A stretch of DNA of 60,091 nucleotides from a virus. The position numbers and the translations under genes are program-made. Location: positions 1 through 60,091 of the IMG/VR virus record IMGVR_UViG_3300031249_000004. One strand, given 5' to 3'. How positions within the stretch are numbered: position 1 is the stretch's first letter; each line of letters opens with the position of its first letter. This document shows, piece after piece, positions 16,169 through 23,825 of this stretch. The notes under the pieces are model-generated. The model ran no database searches. It had not been told where the DNA came from and saw only the letters and a program-made list of their open reading frames with translations.

Positions 16169-16927
16169 TCACAGGGTGGCGTGGGGCGGCCCGGCTTCGG
16201 CGGCGAAGGCGTCGAGCGCCGCTTGCGCCGCGGCGAGATCGTCGGCGCTGGTCAGCGCCGCCAGGGCGCGCCGCCAATGATCGGCGAACCGGCCGGAGAA
16301 GGTTTTCTGGCCGATGTGGTGGAACGGCAGATCGGGATCGATCCACACTTTGCCGCCGGCCTCGCGCCAGCGGCGGCAGAAGACGAAATCCTCGGAATAA
16401 TATTGGTGATCGCGCAGCTCGAAGTCGAATAGCCAGACCAGGCGCCCGGCCCCGCGATCGTTGACCCAAAGATCGGGATAGGCGGCGATCATCCGCTCGA
16501 CCGCGGCGCGGGTGATCCGCATGAAGCCCGTGCCGATTCCCTCGACCTCCACCAGGCCGGTCGCCGGATCTTCGGCCAGCGGGCCCGGCAGTTTGCGAAA
16601 GATGTAGCGCTCAGGATCGGAGCGGCAACGGTAGACTCCACCGACGAAATCAACCTCATGCCGCAGCAACCGAGCGAACGCGCCCGGCGCGGTGGCGATG
16701 TCGGCGTCCCAGAAGACGAAGTCCGTCGCGCCGGAGCGCAGGAAGTCGGTCAACATCACGTTGCGGCAGCGCGGCAGCAGCGAGTCGAGGGCGCGGAAGT
16801 TGACCGTGCAATCCCAGCCCATGGCGATTGCTTCGTCGCGGGCGCGCATCAGGCTCAACGCTGCCGGCGCGTCGATTGCGCCGGAATAGGTCGGGACGGC
16901 GACGAAGACCGAGCGGGAGGCGCTCAT
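16169..16927 (-). CDS. Predicted GT-A type glycosyltransferase (252 aa)
   Basis: It probably transfers a sugar from a nucleotide donor. The N-terminal fold text VFVAVPTYSGAIDAPAALSL leads to LLPRCRNVMLTDFLRSGATD and then FVFWDADIATAPGAF, whose DAD fits the DxD metal-binding motif. A later His (PDLPFHHIGQKTF) matches the position of the catalytic-site region in Anp1-like enzymes. It sits within the structural operon, with an ATGA overlap to the methyltransferase gene, directly before the tail tube gene. Likely targets are virion proteins or a host surface glycan. Confidence 0.78.
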   Translation of the reverse strand: MSASRSVFVAVPTYSGAIDAPAALSLMRARDEAIAMGWDCTVNFRALDSLLPRCRNVMLTDFLRSGATDFVFWDADIATAPGAFARLLRHEVDFVGGVYRCRSDPERYIFRKLPGPLAEDPATGLVEVEGIGTGFMRITRAAVERMIAAYPDLWVNDRGAGRLVWLFDFELRDHQYYSEDFVFCRRWREAGGKVWIDPDLPFHHIGQKTFSGRFADHWRRALAALTSADDLAAAQAALDAFAAEAGPPHATL

Positions 16928-17757
16928 GCCGCCGGCCCGCCGCCGCGCGTTGCGACGATTTCCATGCAGGCGCGATAGCGCTGGCTGACAGCGTAGCCGC
17001 AGGGTTCGAAATCTTCTTGGCGCAGCAGCGCGCTCAGCCGGGCCCGGCTGAAGTTGTGATAATGCTCGAGCTCGCCCCAGTAGGGGTTCTCGCCGACTGC
17101 GTCGAGCGCCCGCCACGCCGGCGAGTCGTAAGCCGGGCATGAGACGATCAGCACGCCGCCTGGCGCCAGCAGCGAGGCCGCCAGGGTAAGCGCTCGGCCG
17201 GGAAACGGCAGGTGCTCGAGCACGTCCATCAGGCTGACGACGCGGAATTTGCGGACGCTGACGAATTTGAGAAAATCGCCGGCGTAGGCTTCGACGCCGA
17301 TCGCCTGCAGCGCCGCGACCGCGGCCGGGCGGATGTCGACGCCGACCGGCGCGAAGCCGAACTCTTCGGCGGTCAGCAGCAGCGCGCCGTCGCCGAAGCC
17401 GACGTCGAGCCACGGACCGTCCGGCGCAACGAAGCGGCAGACCTGTTCGGCGATGCGCGCGGCGATCGGCCGCCGACGTTCATAGTCCTGGCCCGGCAGT
17501 TGGAAGGCGTGGGCGCGCGACAGGACGATTGCGGCGGCGGCGGCGGTAAATGAACCGCTGGTGAAGACATGCGTGCAGACGTCGCAGCGCATCCAGTCGA
17601 TCGTCGGCGGCAGGCGCGGATCGTAGAGGGCGTGCCGCGAACAATCCGCCGAACGGAACGGTTGAAACGCCGGCGAGCCGCACAACGGGCAGGCCTCGAA
17701 GGCAATCCTCGCTTCGCTCAACAACCCTCCGGCTTTCTCTGTCAGATGCTCGGTCAC
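16924..17757 (-). CDS. SAM-dependent methyltransferase with N-terminal zinc motif (277 aa)
   Basis: An N-terminal four-cysteine motif (CPLCGS and later CDVCTHVF) is followed by a class I methyltransferase fold: PWLDVGFGDGALLLTAEEFG (SAM loop), VGVDIRP, and LMDVLEHLPFPGRALTLAAS. This layout is common in sugar or lipid modifying enzymes. The start is GTG with a GTGA overlap to the tail terminator stop. It is paired with the glycosyltransferase, which suggests that the two act on the same glycan. Confidence 0.8.
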   Translation of the reverse strand: MTEHLTEKAGGLLSEARIAFEACPLCGSPAFQPFRSADCSRHALYDPRLPPTIDWMRCDVCTHVFTSGSFTAAAAAIVLSRAHAFQLPGQDYERRRPIAARIAEQVCRFVAPDGPWLDVGFGDGALLLTAEEFGFAPVGVDIRPAAVAALQAIGVEAYAGDFLKFVSVRKFRVVSLMDVLEHLPFPGRALTLAASLLAPGGVLIVSCPAYDSPAWRALDAVGENPYWGELEHYHNFSRARLSALLRQEDFEPCGYAVSQRYRACMEIVATRGGGPAA

Positions 17758-18188
17758 GGCAGAATGATCTTGATCGGCACGCTGGCGAGACTTCGGCCGG
17801 TTTTTGCCCCTTGCACGCGCTCGACCTTGCCCGAGACCTGAAGCGAATCGACCAGGCCGCCGAGGGTGAACAGGCCGCTTGGCGTCGTCGGCTTCAACGC
17901 GGCGTCGAGAGCGTCGAGTGCGTTGTTGATGATCGTCGCCGGGATGGCGTTCTGATCCGCGCCAACGTCGTTGTAGAAGACGGCGCTGACCATCATCTGG
18001 CGCTTGGCCGGCAGGCTCGGCGAGGGCGACACATACTCGTCGCTGTCCTCGATCAGGAAGACCGCCGGCGATTGCGCCGCGGTCAGCATTTCCGGCGCGC
18101 GGTTGCGGCGCGAGGCAAGCGCAAACGTTCCGACGCCGGCGACCAGCGCCAGCAGCGCCGTCATCACCTGCTCTCGCGTCGCGGCCAT
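17754..18188 (-). CDS. Tail terminator-like protein (144 aa)
   Basis: Position (after the neck genes, before the tail tube) and size fit a tail terminator. The text MAATREQVMTALLALVAGVG and RNRAPEMLTAAQSPAVFLIE resembles this family in rhizobial prophages. ATG at 18188, overlapping the gp10-like stop by one base. Confidence 0.65.
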   Translation of the reverse strand: MAATREQVMTALLALVAGVGTFALASRRNRAPEMLTAAQSPAVFLIEDSDEYVSPSPSLPAKRQMMVSAVFYNDVGADQNAIPATIINNALDALDAALKPTTPSGLFTLGGLVDSLQVSGKVERVQGAKTGRSLASVPIKIILP

Positions 18189-18682
18189 CAGGAAAGCCCC
18201 TGCCCGGCTTCGCTGGCGACGCGATCCATTGTGGCGAGGATTTCGCCGCGGCGCGCCTCGAAGGCCGGATTGATAGCCGGATAGGCCGGGACCTTGGTCT
18301 CCGGCCGGTGAACCTGGCGGGCGAATTGCATGCCCAGCTCGCCCTCGAAGGCCATGATCCCGCCGTCGCCCGCGGCGATCATCATCTCCTTGATGGTGAA
18401 GCCGTCCTCGAGCAGATGGGCGAGGTGATGGCCGGAGCGGACGTAGCCGATGACCCGCTGGGCGTCGCGGATCGAGACGCCGGCCTTGATCGACTCGACA
18501 TAGCTGCCTGGGTTCTTGGCCCCGAGAAAGCGGATATGCGCCGCGGCGGCGGCCTTGGCGTCGGCGGCGATCTCGTCGGCGATCGGCGTCAGCGCGTCGA
18601 TCAGCTTGGCGCGAAGGGACGGCGCCACCGCGTCGAGGACGCGGGTGATGTGCGCGTCGGAGATGAACAGCGCCGGGATCAC
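18188..18682 (-). CDS. HK97 gp10-like neck / head-tail protein (164 aa)
   Basis: A helical protein (ITRVLDAVAPSLRAKLIDAL; EIAADAKAAAAAHIRFLG) with a central beta region (GYVRSGHHLAHLLEDGF) typical of HK97 gp10-type neck proteins. The start is GTG with a GTGA overlap. Order and size agree with the neck module. Confidence 0.68.
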   Translation of the reverse strand: MIPALFISDAHITRVLDAVAPSLRAKLIDALTPIADEIAADAKAAAAAHIRFLGAKNPGSYVESIKAGVSIRDAQRVIGYVRSGHHLAHLLEDGFTIKEMMIAAGDGGIMAFEGELGMQFARQVHRPETKVPAYPAINPAFEARRGEILATMDRVASEAGQGLS

Positions 18683-19083
18683 GCGACGCCGACCACGGTC
18701 AGTTCGATCGCGCCGGCGAAGGCGCGCTTGTAGGGATCGACGCGCAGCACGTTGAGCACCTCGCTGGCGTTGGGCAGCACAACCTGGTCGCCACGCTGCA
18801 TGGGCCGCGGAAATCCCGCAGCCGTCAGATCGTCGGCCATTACGATGACGATGCGGTCGCCCTGCTCGATCGCGCCCGGCTGGGCCGCGCCGAGCCCGTC
18901 GGCGGCCGGCGCCGTGCGGTCGGCGAGGATCATCCGCACGGCGGCGTTGACCGTCGCCGAGGCGTCGACCGTGAAGTTTGGCGCAAAACCGGAAACCTGG
19001 TTGATGACCACCGACACGCCGGCGCCGACCGGCGGGGGCGACAAAGCCTCGCGGTAGGCGGCGACGGCGGCGGGGTCGGCCAT
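18679..19083 (-). CDS. Head closure / stopper-like protein (134 aa)
   Basis: A small beta-rich protein (GDRIVIVMADDLTAAGFPRP; QRGDQVVLPNASEVLNVLRV) in the place of a head-tail stopper. ATG at 19083. The family is inferred from order only. Confidence 0.55.
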   Translation of the reverse strand: MADPAAVAAYREALSPPPVGAGVSVVINQVSGFAPNFTVDASATVNAAVRMILADRTAPAADGLGAAQPGAIEQGDRIVIVMADDLTAAGFPRPMQRGDQVVLPNASEVLNVLRVDPYKRAFAGAIELTVVGVA

Positions 19084-19084
19084 G

Positions 19085-19387
19085 TCAGCGAACAGGCGGA
19101 AAGAAGCGGAAGTCGGAATCGAGGTCGAAACTGTCGATCTTGGTCATCCGTTGGTCGCCGTAAGTCTCTAGGCGAAACAACGGACGAACGCGTCGAATCG
19201 GGTCGCCTGGGCTGCGATCGCAGGCCTCAGGAAGACCCTCTCCGCTAACGACGAGGCGGACGAACGGGAGGTAGGCGCCGCCGTCGCGCCCGTCCAATGA
19301 GCCGTTGACGCAAAGACCGCCGTCGATCAGCGGCCCGATGACGTCCTTGAGCGCCTCGGGATTGATATCGATGATTGCTGTTCGCAA
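19085..19387 (-). CDS. Hypothetical protein in the neck module (100 aa)
   Basis: The start is TTG at 19387 with GGAGAGG eight bases upstream; no ATG fits. Text such as IDINPEALKDVIGPLIDGG and LFRLETYGDQRMTKIDSFDL does not match a known family. It lies between the connector and stopper genes, so it may be a neck or accessory protein. Confidence 0.6.
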   Translation of the reverse strand: MRTAIIDINPEALKDVIGPLIDGGLCVNGSLDGRDGGAYLPFVRLVVSGEGLPEACDRSPGDPIRRVRPLFRLETYGDQRMTKIDSFDLDSDFRFFPPVR

Positions 19388-19402
19388 GATTCCGTCCTCT
19401 CC

Positions 19403-20065
19403 CTACCCCACCACCGGCATGCGATAGCGGTCGATCAGCGCGGTGACGTCGGAGGGCATGTCGTCGGCCCCGCCGGGGCCGGTGCCCATGACGTAGCTCG
19501 TCTCCATCACCCCGACGACGTTCTTGCTGCGGGTCAGCGGGTCGCGCTGGCGGCCGAACCAGCGCATCTTGACCAGCAAGATCGCCGCCTCTGCGACTTC
19601 GGCCGGCAGCGTGCTGAAGCCGGCCTGGTAGACGACGACGATCGGCGAATCGCGCCAGAAGCGCGGATTGCCGAAGGTATCGAGGCGGGTCAGCTCGCTG
19701 ACCTCCGGCTCGAGCAGGAAGTCGGTTCCGGCGACGAGGGTTGTCGCGACGCCGGCGATCGCCTCGACGACGCTGGTCACCGAAATCGTCGGCCAGTTCG
19801 ACAGCTGCAGCGGCGCGACGTCGCCGCGGACGATCGGCGGCCAGCCATCGCGGGCCAGCCAGATCTGGTCCTGGATCGTCTGAGGCGCGAAGATCCGGCC
19901 GCAATATTTCTGGATCGCCGCCGAGGAATTGGCGATCTGGCGGGTGAGGAACACATCGCTCGCTGTGTTGGCGATGGCGAGCTCGTCCTTGACCGTCGTC
20001 AGGTCGGTCAGCGCCGTGCTGCCCGCCGGCGTCTGGACGGTCGTGACGATGGTCGCCGGGCGCAT
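19403..20065 (-). CDS. Head-tail connector protein (220 aa)
   Basis: A gp6-like head-tail adaptor. The N-terminal helical text LTDLTTVKDELAIANTASDV and IANSSAAIQKYCGRIFAPQT is characteristic; the middle is beta-rich. The start is taken at ATG 20065, four bases past the upstream stop; an in-frame TTG at 20077 would overlap it instead. Confidence 0.75.
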   Translation of the reverse strand: MRPATIVTTVQTPAGSTALTDLTTVKDELAIANTASDVFLTRQIANSSAAIQKYCGRIFAPQTIQDQIWLARDGWPPIVRGDVAPLQLSNWPTISVTSVVEAIAGVATTLVAGTDFLLEPEVSELTRLDTFGNPRFWRDSPIVVVYQAGFSTLPAEVAEAAILLVKMRWFGRQRDPLTRSKNVVGVMETSYVMGTGPGGADDMPSDVTALIDRYRMPVVG

Positions 20066-20069
20066 GGGG

Positions 20070-20423
20070 TCAGGCAATCGGCCGGGCGATTAGCGCCAGA
20101 ATCGCCTGGGCGACCTGGTTGACCGGAACGGCGAGGGTTCCGGAGCGGACGATCAGGCAATTGACGGCGCGCCAGCGGAGGGGATCGAGGGCGCAATAGC
20201 GCGAGGCGGCGGCGGTGACGGTGATGGCGTTGCCGGCGTCGTCGTACATCTCCTCAAAATTCGCCCCGCCGTCGACGCTGACCTGAAACGTCAGGTTGGC
20301 GGTCGTCCATGGCGTCGGGATGAGGATCCCGTGCAGCCGCGCCACGCCGAGGTTGACCGCGCCCGACAGCGCCGCGCCCGCCGCGATCACCGCCTGCTGC
20401 GGCAAGAGGCCGATCGGGTCCAT
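20070..20423 (-). CDS. Hypothetical virion protein (117 aa)
   Basis: It begins MDPIGLLPQQAVIAAGAALS and has a discoidin-like beta segment (TTANLTFQVSVDGGANFEEM). Such proteins occur between the capsid and connector genes in alphaproteobacterial prophages and may decorate the head. Function not known. Confidence 0.6.
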   Translation of the reverse strand: MDPIGLLPQQAVIAAGAALSGAVNLGVARLHGILIPTPWTTANLTFQVSVDGGANFEEMYDDAGNAITVTAAASRYCALDPLRWRAVNCLIVRSGTLAVPVNQVAQAILALIARPIA

Positions 20424-20471
20424 GCGTCTCTCCTGTGGGCATCCGGCGGTTGGGGTAGAGGCTGGCGTTGA

Positions 20472-20795
20472 TCACGGCGCAGCCGTCGCGGTCGGCTGAT
20501 CGTGCGCCGCATCCGGCGCGGCGATCTCGGACTGCGCCGGCGGCGATTCGGCCGCCGCGGGCGCAGCGTCGAGAGGCGCGGACGGTTCGGCGATCGGCGC
20601 GACTTCCGGCGCGGCGATTGTCTCTTCGGGCGGCGCGACGGCGGCGATGATTTCGACGTCGTCGGCCGGGATCCACGGCGCGTCGGCGCGGGCGAGCTGC
20701 AGCGACATTGCACCGGCGGTGATCGCGACGCCGAAGACGATTCCGGTCGCGCCCGAGGCCAGGCGCACGCGATCGCCGACGTTGTAGCGGGTCAT
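20472..20795 (-). CDS. Small protein with KOW/SH3-like start and Ala/Pro-rich tail (107 aa)
   Basis: The first 50 residues (MTRYNVGDRVRLASGATGIV) look like an SH3/KOW-type beta barrel. The rest is a low-complexity Pro/Ala/Glu tail. It may be a head accessory protein; no family is assigned. Confidence 0.6.
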   Translation of the reverse strand: MTRYNVGDRVRLASGATGIVFGVAITAGAMSLQLARADAPWIPADDVEIIAAVAPPEETIAAPEVAPIAEPSAPLDAAPAAAESPPAQSEIAAPDAAHDQPTATAAP

Positions 20796-20802
20796 CGCGT
20801 CC

Positions 20803-21561
20803 TCAGCGGTTGGCGAAGATGTCGATCTTGTCGACGGTCAGCGTCGCGACGCCGGTTCCCGACGGCTTGTAGACCGCGAGATAGGGCTGGAGGATCGCGT
20901 TGGCGCCGGTGGCGGCGTATTTGATCGAGCCGACCGCGTTGACCCGGTTGCCGTCGTAGAAGAAGGCGACGTCGGTCGGGTCTTCGGCCGAAATGCGGAA
21001 GATGTGGAAGGCGGTGTCGAGGGTGATCGCGGCACCGCCGATCTGCGCCGCGGCGATCGAGGCCTGGGTCGTCCCGTCCTGCGCACGGCAGAGCAGGTTG
21101 CCGTTGGCGGTGCAGCCGAACTCGAGATATTTGACGTTGTTGTCGGGACCGTCGATCCACGCGGCCGCGAGGCCGAGGACGAGCTGGACGCCGGCGGCGC
21201 TCGGCAGCACCGAAGCGGCGGCGCGCGCCTCGAAGCTGGCGATCTTGGTGACGTCGATTGCCAGGCTATCGTTCCAGTAGAGCGCGGCGTCCTGCTTTTC
21301 CGAGGTCGCGGTCAGCGCGCAGGCGACCTGGCCGCCGGCGGCGTTGGAGACCAGCGCGACGGTCGGCGGCGCGGCGCCGACGATCTTCTTGACCCAGGGA
21401 TAGCCGGCGGCGGGCGAGCCAGCCGCGGGAATGCCCGCGCCGTGGCCGGCGCCGATGAAGTCCTCATTGAACTGCAGCGGGGCCATCGAGAAGACGGTCT
21501 CGAAGGTGGCGTCGTCGAAGAACGTCTCGACAAAGGAGCGAAACTGGGCGCGGGTGGGCAT
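20803..21561 (-). CDS. Hypothetical structural protein (252 aa), possible head decoration or spike
   Basis: After a short helical N-terminus (RAQFRSFVETFFDDATFETV) the protein is a beta-sandwich-like domain (LYWNDSLAIDVTKIASFEAR; HIFRISAEDPTDVAFFYDGN) resembling concanavalin-like lectin folds. It lies after the capsid genes and may decorate the capsid. ATG at 21561. Confidence 0.6.
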   Translation of the reverse strand: MPTRAQFRSFVETFFDDATFETVFSMAPLQFNEDFIGAGHGAGIPAAGSPAAGYPWVKKIVGAAPPTVALVSNAAGGQVACALTATSEKQDAALYWNDSLAIDVTKIASFEARAAASVLPSAAGVQLVLGLAAAWIDGPDNNVKYLEFGCTANGNLLCRAQDGTTQASIAAAQIGGAAITLDTAFHIFRISAEDPTDVAFFYDGNRVNAVGSIKYAATGANAILQPYLAVYKPSGTGVATLTVDKIDIFANR

Positions 21562-21581
21562 CGGCGGGGTCCTCGGACGGA

Positions 21582-21657
21582 GGCAATGGGCAATAGGCAG
21601 TGGGCAGTAGGCATAAGCGACGCAGGCGACCGCCTACTGCCTATTGCCTACTGCCCC
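21582..21657. repeat. Heptamer-repeat inverted array (intergenic)
   Basis: Left: GGCAATG, GGCAATA, GGCAGTG, GGCAGTA in tandem from 21582. Right (21632-21657): the reverse complements of GGCAGTA, GGCAATA, GGCAGTA. The arms of about 24 bases pair with few mismatches around a loop of some 20 bases. It lies between the genes at 20803-21561 and 21671-22156 and could form an mRNA hairpin. Confidence 0.8.
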
Positions 21658-21670
21658 GCGCTGCGCGCGA

Positions 21671-22156
21671 TCAGGCGATCGTCGTCGGCGGCGAAGCGGA
21701 CTGGATCGCGCCGTAGACGAAGAGATGAGCCGCGGTGACGTTGGCGGCGTTCGACGCGCCGGTCGACACCGCGATGTGGTTGAAGCCGTTGGCGAGGTCG
21801 AGGGCGAAGTCGGGCGTAATCTCGAAGACGACCAGCTTGTCCTTGACCGCCGCCGAGGTGGTCAGCGTGGTCGCCGCGGTCTGGGCGACCAGGGCGTCGG
21901 AGGTCGCGGTGTCGGCGTCGAGCCAGATCGGCGCGGCGTTGCTGATCGCCTTCGATCCGGTGCCGGACGAATCCTGCGCCTGGAGCAGCGACAGCAGCAC
22001 GGTGGCGGCGTTGCCTTGGTTGATCTCGACGACCACCCAGGCCTTTAGGGCGTTGCGGAGCGAAGCGTAGACGCTGGTGCGGCCGGCCGCATCGGCGGCG
22101 GCGGCGAGAAGCGTGACCGGCGGAAACTGCGCCGCCATTTGAAGCTGACGAGCCAT
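21671..22156 (-). CDS. Head decoration-like protein next to capsid gene (161 aa)
   Basis: The gene directly after the capsid gene. It starts MARQLQMAAQFPPVTLLAAA with GGAG seven bases upstream. The body alternates short strands (ALKAWVVVEINQGNAATVLL; VVFEITPDFALDLANGFNHI), suggesting a small beta protein. Likely a capsid-associated protein by position. Confidence 0.65.
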   Translation of the reverse strand: MARQLQMAAQFPPVTLLAAAADAAGRTSVYASLRNALKAWVVVEINQGNAATVLLSLLQAQDSSGTGSKAISNAAPIWLDADTATSDALVAQTAATTLTTSAAVKDKLVVFEITPDFALDLANGFNHIAVSTGASNAANVTAAHLFVYGAIQSASPPTTIA

Positions 22157-22205
22157 GGAAATTCTCCGGAAGAGCGTGAAAGACAAATAGGGCTTGGCTT
22201 GCGCC

Positions 22206-22257
22206 TCCCCTCATCCGGCCGCTGCGCGGCCACCTTCCCCCGCGTGCGGGGGAAGGG
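22206..22257. repeat. Rhizobiales-type dispersed palindrome after the capsid gene
   Basis: Two hairpins follow each other: GGCCGC-TGC-GCGGCC at 217-231 of this kilobase, and an 11-bp stem CCTTCCCCCGC / GCGGGGGAAGG at 233-256. The arrangement CCTCATCCGG...CACCTTC followed by a GC-rich stem is that of short palindromes scattered through Rhizobiales genomes. It lies between the capsid stop and the next gene and may act as an mRNA 3' stabiliser or terminator. Confidence 0.75.
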
Positions 22258-22270
22258 ATGCGCGATGCGA

Positions 22271-23689
22271 TTAGCGGGTGGCGAGGGCGACGAACGGCGA
22301 CAGGGTGTTCGTGCCCTTGAACGGCGTGATCGCCTTGGTCCACATCGGCTTGCCGTCGACGCGGTAGGTGATGCGGAACACCATTTCGTCGGTGTTGAAG
22401 GCGACGTGCATCGACGTTGCCGCTTGGACGCCGTTCTTGTCGACCACCGTGTATTGGCTCAAATCGACCAGATTGATGTCGCCGAGCGTGCCGAGCGTCG
22501 AGCAATATTCGGCGTTGATGATCGGGCGCCCCTTCAGCGTCGCGTAGGGGGCGGCCGACAGGCCACCGGGCGGCATGTAGACCAGTTCGCCTGCCGTCCC
22601 GACCGGGCCGTTGAGCGCCTGGAGCTGCGGCTCGACGTCCTGGTTGATCAGCCAGACCGCGCTCTTGCGGCTGCGCGCCCAGCAACGGGCGAACATGTTA
22701 TCGATGTTTTCCTTGACGACGGTCTTGGTCGCCTGGCCGTTCTGCTTGGCGACGCTGAGCAGCGCCGGACTGTTGAGGACGCCGAGCGGCATGCCCGCGC
22801 CGGTGCCCTCCCAGATGCCGTCCTCGGTCATGAACATGATTTCTTCCGAGAACGCCTGAACGCCGATGGCGTTGAGGGCGGTCGAATCCTGCATCATTTC
22901 GCTGGTGACGTACCACAGCGACATCAGCTTCTTGAGGTCGAACTCGATCAGCCGGAATTTCGGCTTGCTCGGCGCCGGCGCGATGCCTTCGGCCAGCCAG
23001 TAGGACTGCACGCCGCCCCAGCGCGAGCCGGTGACGCGGCTGGTTTCGTCGACGCCGGGAATCTTGAGGCCGTTGGAATTGGCGCTGATCGGGATCTTAT
23101 TCACCCGGCTCAGAATCTCGCCCATGTCGTGGGCCAGCATGAAGATCGCCGCGGCGAAGTCGACTTGAACGAGGAAGCCGCCGCCGGTCGGATCCATTTC
23201 GGCCGAGCCGGTCGGACCGGCGCGGTTTACCTCGGTTGGCGCCCGCACCAGGCGAGAATCGGTGTTCGAGCCGTGGCTAGCGTAATGGCTGGCGATGGCG
23301 CACAGCTGCTCGCCGAGCGTGGCGAACTGGCGCGAGCGATCGATGCTGACGCCGAGGCCCTGGCGGGCGGCGCGCAGATAGTCGCCGAACGCCTCCGGCT
23401 TGTGCGGATCGAGCCGCGCGCCGAGCTGGGCGCGATAGTGCAGAATGCCGCCGGCCTCATCGACCGAGGTCGACTCGGGCTGCTCGGCCGGCGCGCCGCG
23501 CAGCAGCGCCGGACGCGCCAGAGAGGCGGAACGCTTCTGGGCGGATTCGGCGCGGGCGATCAGCGCCTCGCATTCGACGATTTCGCGCTCCTTGGCCTCG
23601 AAGGCCTTGGCGTCAGCGACAATCGCGTCGCTGTTGAGTTCGTCGGTCAGCGCGCCGAGTTTACGGCGCAGCTCAGCGAGCTTCTCCAT
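22271..23689 (-). CDS. Major capsid protein, HK97 family (472 aa)
   Basis: The main head subunit. Residues 1-60 form a coiled coil (LAELRRKLGALTDELNSDAI) like the HK97 delta domain, presumably removed by the protease encoded upstream. The main fold is recognised from GGGFLVQVDFAAAIFMLAHD, DLKKLMSLWYVTSEMMQDS, FMTEDGIWEGTGAGMPLGVL and MHVAFNTDEMVFRITYRVDG. The ATG at 23689 has TTGGAG upstream, preceded by the tandem-hairpin leader at 23710-23757. Confidence 0.95.
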   Translation of the reverse strand: MEKLAELRRKLGALTDELNSDAIVADAKAFEAKEREIVECEALIARAESAQKRSASLARPALLRGAPAEQPESTSVDEAGGILHYRAQLGARLDPHKPEAFGDYLRAARQGLGVSIDRSRQFATLGEQLCAIASHYASHGSNTDSRLVRAPTEVNRAGPTGSAEMDPTGGGFLVQVDFAAAIFMLAHDMGEILSRVNKIPISANSNGLKIPGVDETSRVTGSRWGGVQSYWLAEGIAPAPSKPKFRLIEFDLKKLMSLWYVTSEMMQDSTALNAIGVQAFSEEIMFMTEDGIWEGTGAGMPLGVLNSPALLSVAKQNGQATKTVVKENIDNMFARCWARSRKSAVWLINQDVEPQLQALNGPVGTAGELVYMPPGGLSAAPYATLKGRPIINAEYCSTLGTLGDINLVDLSQYTVVDKNGVQAATSMHVAFNTDEMVFRITYRVDGKPMWTKAITPFKGTNTLSPFVALATR

Positions 23690-23709
23690 AGGTAGGCTCC
23701 AACATTGCA

Positions 23710-23757
23710 GCGCTTCACAGCGCGGCGGGGATGCGGCGTCTCACGACGCTGCGGTCA
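23710..23757 (-). promoter_or_regulatory. Tandem GUGA-tetraloop hairpin leader of the capsid gene
   Basis: This element is 46 of 48 bases identical to 16107-16154. In the mRNA sense it contains GCGUC-GUGA-GACGC then GCGCU-GUGA-AGCGC. It ends 20 bases before the capsid ATG, just upstream of GGAG. One of the two differences lies in the spacer between the hairpins; the other lies at an unpaired position beside the first stem, so both stems are conserved. Confidence 0.78.
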
Positions 23758-23825
23758 CCTTGCCCAAGGGTCCGGAAGGGCGTCACCGGCGGGGCCGGAA
23801 TTCTGAATTTCGGGGTTTCTGGCTT

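Noticed and set aside
10330-21657. CRISPR-like repeats
   Set aside because: The heptamers are contiguous, degenerate and without spacers of constant length; no cas genes.
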